Below are positions 5,943 through 8,664 of a stretch of 8,664 bases of DNA, piece by piece (positions within the stretch are counted from its first letter, which is position 1; each line of letters starts with the position of its first letter). A program made the translations under genes and the position numbers. Source of the DNA: Symbiobacteriaceae bacterium (lineage in GTDB: Bacteria > Bacillota > JAAYKD01 > WRDA01); the NCBI GenBank assembly GCA_009783675.1, contig WRDA01000049.1, positions 1-8,664 on the forward strand, written 5' to 3'. A model generated the notes under the pieces. The model was given only the letters and a program-made list of their open reading frames with translations, was not told where the DNA came from and did no database searches.

Positions 5943-7238
5943 CTACGGTGACAAGCGGAAACGATCACGGGGGAAGAGCACGGCGTCCCGGATATTATCC
6001 AAACCCAAAAAGCGGGTGGTCATCCTGGCTGCCCCGATGGCAAATCCTCCATGAGGTGGTGTACCATAACTGAAGATTTCACGATATTCGTTAAAACTCT
6101 CCGGATCAAGTCCCTTAAAGCGAATACTTTCTTCCAGTACCCTTGGGTCGTGCACGCGTTGGGCACCAGAGTTCATCTCCATCCCCCGAAATAGCATGTC
6201 GAAACTCTCGGTCGTGTCCGGATCGTCCGGTGAGGGTTGGGTATACATGGGACGATTGGCCCGGCCATAATGAGTAGCAAAGACAAATTCACTGCCATAT
6301 TCCTTAAGCACATAATCACAGATCAGGCGTTCGGCTTCCGTATCCAGATCCAGTTCCGTTAACTCTTTGCCATACTCGCGCTTTAAGATGGCGGCGATTT
6401 CCTTGATCCTCAGGCGAGGAATTCTACCCGTTTTAGGTAACACAGCGCCGTGGAGTGCCAGTTCGGAAGCACAATGCTCCCGCAGATGATCGCAGATATA
6501 CTGCATCATCCTCTCCTCCAAAGCTAAAACATCCTCCAGCCCGTCGATGAAACCCATTTCCAAATCCAGAGATATGAACTCACTCAGATGCCGTGAAGTG
6601 TTATGCTGCTCAGCACGGTAAGCAGCTGCGACTTCGTAGACTCGCTGCAGGCCTCCGCCCATGACCATCTGCTTATAAAACTGAGGTGACTGGGAAAGAT
6701 AAGCCTTGGTCTCGAAGTACTTCAGCTCGAAGAGTTCAGTCCCACCCTCGGTGCCAGTGGCGACAATTTTAGGCGTGAAGATCTCGGTGAAGCGTTCCCC
6801 ACGCAGGAACATCCTGAAGGCATGCACGATCTCATCCTGCACTGTGAACACGGCCTGAGTCTTGGGATGGCGCAGAGTCAATACCCGGTGATCCAGGCGA
6901 TGCTCCAAACCAGCTGATATCTCCTCCTGATTGAGTTCGAATGGCAGCTCTCTCTCCACTCCCGCGACGATTTGCAACTCCTTAACCTGCAGTTCCACGC
7001 CCAGAACCTGCTGGGTAGTCGCTGTCACCTCGCCGCAAACGACTACAGCTGCTTCGTTGCTTAGCTCCGCCAGCCAGTCGGGTTTGCCACTGACCACTCC
7101 CTGCACGATACCGCTTTTATCCTTAAGCAATATAAAGGCCAGTTTACCGCTGACCTTGCGAATACGGTGTATCCAGGCATGAAGAATAACTTCCTCTCCC
7201 ACATGCTCCTTTAGTTCATCGATCCAAACAACAGGCAT
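5943..7238 (-). CDS. aspS: Archaeal-type aspartyl-tRNA synthetase, probably non-discriminating
   Basis: This class II synthetase charges tRNA-Asp, and probably also tRNA-Asn, with aspartate. The 431-residue length matches the archaeal-type AspRS and not the roughly 590-residue bacterial type with its inserted GAD domain. An N-terminal OB-fold anticodon domain (about 1-95) precedes the catalytic core. The core has TEGGTELFELKYF (163-175), SQSPQFYKQ (182-190), motif 2 YRAEQHNTSRHLSE (207-220), SFDMLFRG (345-352) and motif 3 PPHGGFAIGAAR (394-405). SPQFYKQ in place of the SGQLY form argues for AspRS over AsnRS. His24 in AWIHRIR falls where discriminating archaeal enzymes have Trp, which suggests relaxed tRNA choice. 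The usual Glu before the motif 3 Arg is Ala404. AGGAGG lies 7 nt before the ATG. The gene follows lepB by 21 bp and precedes ecfA1 by 12 bp. Confidence 0.9.
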   Translation of the reverse strand: MPVVWIDELKEHVGEEVILHAWIHRIRKVSGKLAFILLKDKSGIVQGVVSGKPDWLAELSNEAAVVVCGEVTATTQQVLGVELQVKELQIVAGVERELPFELNQEEISAGLEHRLDHRVLTLRHPKTQAVFTVQDEIVHAFRMFLRGERFTEIFTPKIVATGTEGGTELFELKYFETKAYLSQSPQFYKQMVMGGGLQRVYEVAAAYRAEQHNTSRHLSEFISLDLEMGFIDGLEDVLALEERMMQYICDHLREHCASELALHGAVLPKTGRIPRLRIKEIAAILKREYGKELTELDLDTEAERLICDYVLKEYGSEFVFATHYGRANRPMYTQPSPDDPDTTESFDMLFRGMEMNSGAQRVHDPRVLEESIRFKGLDPESFNEYREIFSYGTPPHGGFAIGAARMTTRFLGLDNIRDAVLFPRDRFRLSP

Positions 7239-7259
7239 TTGACTTCCTCCTCTTGTACT

Positions 7260-7907
7260 CTAGTGTAGCCAGCGGATCTGACTCAGAGGCCACATCACAG
7301 CTACGCCCCTGCCCTGAACTGCAGTCAGAGCGACATAAGGGGTCGTGGTCCAGAGGCGACTGTCGCGACTGAGATTGCGATTATCACCCAGGACGAAGAT
7401 ATGTCCTTCCGGGACATAATACGGTCCGAAGGTACCGTGGGTCTTCACGGTCAGGTAGGGTTCCTCCAGGGCTATATCATTTATAAAAACCGTATCATTA
7501 TAGATCTCGACCTTGTCTCCCGGCATACCGATAGCGCGCTTGACATAAAGCTCCTCCGGGGTGTCGGGGCAGGGAAAGACCACGATATCGCATCTCTTGA
7601 TGGGTGAAAAACGTCTGGTTAACTTGTCGACCAGGATGCGCTCATTGACCGAGATCGTCGGGATCATGGAGCCGGTAGGTACTAAGGGAATAATGAAAAC
7701 AAACTGAGTGACCAGTATCGAGATTATCAGCGCAATGATGAATTCGCGCCCGAAAGAGAGAATCTCCCGACGCCAGGAAAAACCAGGGGATTTCTCCTGG
7801 TTCTCTTTATCTCCCTCCTCCATAGAGGCGGGGTTATCCCCCTGTTGAAGCGAAGGGTTCTCCTCGGTAATACCCGGTTCAGATAGATTATTCTTTTCTT
7901 TATCCAT
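7260..7907 (-). CDS. lepB: Signal peptidase I
   Basis: This membrane-bound serine protease removes signal peptides from exported proteins. The 215-residue protein has a hydrophilic N-terminal cytoplasmic segment of about 50 residues rich in Glu, Asn and Lys, then one membrane helix (about 56-76). The catalytic domain lies outside the membrane. The nucleophile is Ser80 in VPTGSMIPTI and the general base is Lys123 in YVKRAIGMPGDKVE. The family box GDNRNLSRDSR follows at about 174-184. The ATG has AAGGAG 8 nt upstream, and that site is flanked by a direct repeat (GCATCTT in the transcript, 7910-7916 and 7922-7928). It is the first gene of the proposed lepB-aspS-ecfA1-ecfA2-ecfT-truA operon. Confidence 0.95.
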   Translation of the reverse strand: MDKEKNNLSEPGITEENPSLQQGDNPASMEEGDKENQEKSPGFSWRREILSFGREFIIALIISILVTQFVFIIPLVPTGSMIPTISVNERILVDKLTRRFSPIKRCDIVVFPCPDTPEELYVKRAIGMPGDKVEIYNDTVFINDIALEEPYLTVKTHGTFGPYYVPEGHIFVLGDNRNLSRDSRLWTTTPYVALTAVQGRGVAVMWPLSQIRWLH

Positions 7908-7954
7908 CCAAGATGCTCCTTAAGATGCGTATATGGTAAGACCATCCATTTGCT

Positions 7955-7963
7955 ATTATACCA
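7955..7963 (-). promoter_or_regulatory. Extended -10 promoter of the lepB operon
   Basis: The minus strand reads TGGTATAAT: a perfect TATAAT hexamer (7960-7955) preceded directly by the TGn extended -10 element (7963-7961). No good -35 hexamer lies 16-18 bp upstream, where the sequence is a C-run, as is common for extended -10 promoters. Transcription would start near 7948, about 40 nt before the lepB ATG. A small palindrome (ATGGT-AAG-ACCAT, 7933-7945) lies just downstream of the start and could be an operator. Confidence 0.75.
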
Positions 7964-8058
7964 CGTTTTCCGCTGGGGGGAAGGATGTTTTTCAGCAGAA
8001 TTGTCAATTGCAACAGATCAGGGAGCTGACACATGCATGAGTTTGCGTCCGCCTTCTT

Positions 8059-8133
8059 CCGTTTTCAGGACATGCGTCTGAAAACGGGCTTACTAAGCGG
8101 GGGTTACTCAAGGGGGTACGGGTACCCCCTTGA
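8059..8133. repeat. Cluster of three palindromes in the divergent intergenic region
   Basis: Three inverted repeats lie end to end. The first has 10-bp perfect arms at 8059-8068 (CCGTTTTCAG) and 8078-8087 with a 9-base spacer. The second is GCTTA-C-TAAGC at 8088-8098. The third has 12-bp perfect arms at 8108-8119 (TCAAGGGGGTAC) and 8122-8133 separated by two bases. Neither strand has a U-tract after them, so they do not look like terminators. They lie upstream of both divergent promoters, with the third centred about 56 bp before the expected amidohydrolase start. They could be regulator binding sites or part of a dispersed intergenic repeat. Confidence 0.85.
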
Positions 8134-8161
8134 AAGCGATATATGCAAAAGGGCCCCGTTA

Positions 8162-8170
8162 TGTTAAAAT
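8162..8170 (+). promoter_or_regulatory. Extended -10 promoter of the amidohydrolase gene
   Basis: TGTTAAAAT consists of a TGn element followed by TAAAAT (8165-8170), 30 bp before the start codon. No good -35 is present at the usual distance. It is the best promoter candidate between the palindromes and the ribosome binding site. Confidence 0.55.
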
Positions 8171-8199
8171 AGGGACACAAATAGATAGGAGGTTAAGAC

Positions 8200-8664
8200 A
8201 TGGCTCTAATCATTAAAAACGCCAATCTCTGGGACGGTACCGGATCGCCAAATACCCGCCCTAAAATGTCCATCCGCTGCGAAGGCGACCGTTTCGTTCA
8301 GATTGCTCCCGACGATGAGATCATCCCTGGTGCTGAAGATACAGTACTCGACGCAGCAGGGCGCTTCGTCATGCCTGGTATGATCGACTGCCACGTACAC
8401 ATCACCAGTCCGGGAGACCCGGATTCCTCAAAAGACGCCGCCGAATCCGAAGCATATTTCGCCCTCAGGGCTGCCAGGATGGCGGAGGAGGACCTGAAAG
8501 CAGGCTTTACCACTGTTCGTAACATGGGATCTGCCAACTTCATCGATCTGGCGTTGCAAAAGGCTCAGAAAGCGGGTTTTGCCGGAGGAGCACGCATCAT
8601 CACCTGCGGACCCTGCCTGACTATGACCGGCGGTCACGGTTGGATGGGTGGCACCGAGGTGGAC
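8200..8664 (+). CDS. Metal-dependent amidohydrolase (imidazolonepropionase-like), N-terminal part
   Basis: Only the first 155 residues are in the window; the frame is open to the right edge. The protein begins MALIIKNANLWDGTG, the usual beta-sandwich start of amidohydrolase-superfamily enzymes. The metal-ligand motif PGMIDCHVHI (about residues 59-68) supplies the HxH pair. Further blocks are AGFTTVRNMG (about 101-110) and MTGGHGWMGG (about 142-151). This combination is typical of the imidazolonepropionase-related amidohydrolases and prolidase-like dipeptidases, which hydrolyse cyclic amides or peptide-type bonds with bound divalent metal. I cannot assign the substrate. AGGAGG lies 7 nt before the ATG. 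It is divergent from lepB and the only clear plus-strand gene here, so it is probably controlled separately, possibly through the nearby palindromes. Confidence 0.9.
   Translation, partial: MALIIKNANLWDGTGSPNTRPKMSIRCEGDRFVQIAPDDEIIPGAEDTVLDAAGRFVMPGMIDCHVHITSPGDPDSSKDAAESEAYFALRAARMAEEDLKAGFTTVRNMGSANFIDLALQKAQKAGFAGGARIITCGPCLTMTGGHGWMGGTEVD

Noticed and set aside
5943..7238. Asparaginyl-tRNA synthetase
   Set aside because: The length is similar, but SPQFYKQ, TEGGTELFELKYF and PPHGGF match the archaeal-type AspRS better than AsnRS.
8002..8007. Perfect TTGACA -35 box on the minus strand upstream of lepB
   Set aside because: No -10 hexamer lies at 16-19 bp. It is about 40 bp upstream of the real TATAAT, too far to act as its -35.
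8108..8133. Intrinsic terminator
   Set aside because: The stem is strong but neither strand has a U-run after it, and no gene ends next to it.

Overview
The window looks like chromosomal DNA of a Gram-positive bacterium of the phylum Bacillota, most likely a Clostridia-type lineage. The main evidence is the gene order ecfA1-ecfA2-ecfT-truA-rplM-rpsI, which is characteristic of that phylum. Strong AGGAGG-type ribosome binding sites, SigA-like promoters and an archaeal-type aspartyl-tRNA synthetase of the kind found in some clostridia fit the same picture. I cannot name a genus.

Layout. Nearly everything is on the minus strand and is read from high to low coordinates. A candidate operon starts near 7960 with an extended -10 promoter and runs lepB (signal peptidase I), aspS (archaeal-type AspRS), ecfA1, ecfA2 and ecfT (the energising module of ECF vitamin/metal transporters), then truA (tRNA pseudouridine synthase). 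Its genes overlap or lie 12-58 bp apart. Next comes a separate unit for ribosomal proteins L13 and S9 (rplM-rpsI). It has a clear TTGACT-17-TAAAAT promoter, a leader of about 190 nt with alternative hairpins, and a strong intrinsic terminator. After that lies an extended-SDR L-threonine 3-dehydrogenase-like gene, and at the left edge the N-terminus of a probable AI-2E family membrane protein. At the right edge a divergent plus-strand gene encodes the N-terminal 155 residues of a metal-dependent amidohydrolase.

How the genes fit together. Most are core functions in translation (L13, S9, TruA, AspRS), protein export (LepB) and micronutrient uptake (EcfA1/A2/T). AspRS has features expected of a non-discriminating enzyme, which would charge tRNA-Asn with Asp for GatCAB amidation. 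No substrate-binding S component is present, so the ECF module is probably the shared (group II) type.

The less ordinary parts are intergenic. A heptanucleotide array at about 163-394 switches polarity in the middle, is bracketed by a 9-bp inverted repeat and runs through the stop codon of the dehydrogenase gene. A cluster of three palindromes lies between lepB and the amidohydrolase. The rplM leader carries mutually exclusive hairpins. I found no defence system, CRISPR array, transposase, rRNA or tRNA, and no clearly new multi-gene system.
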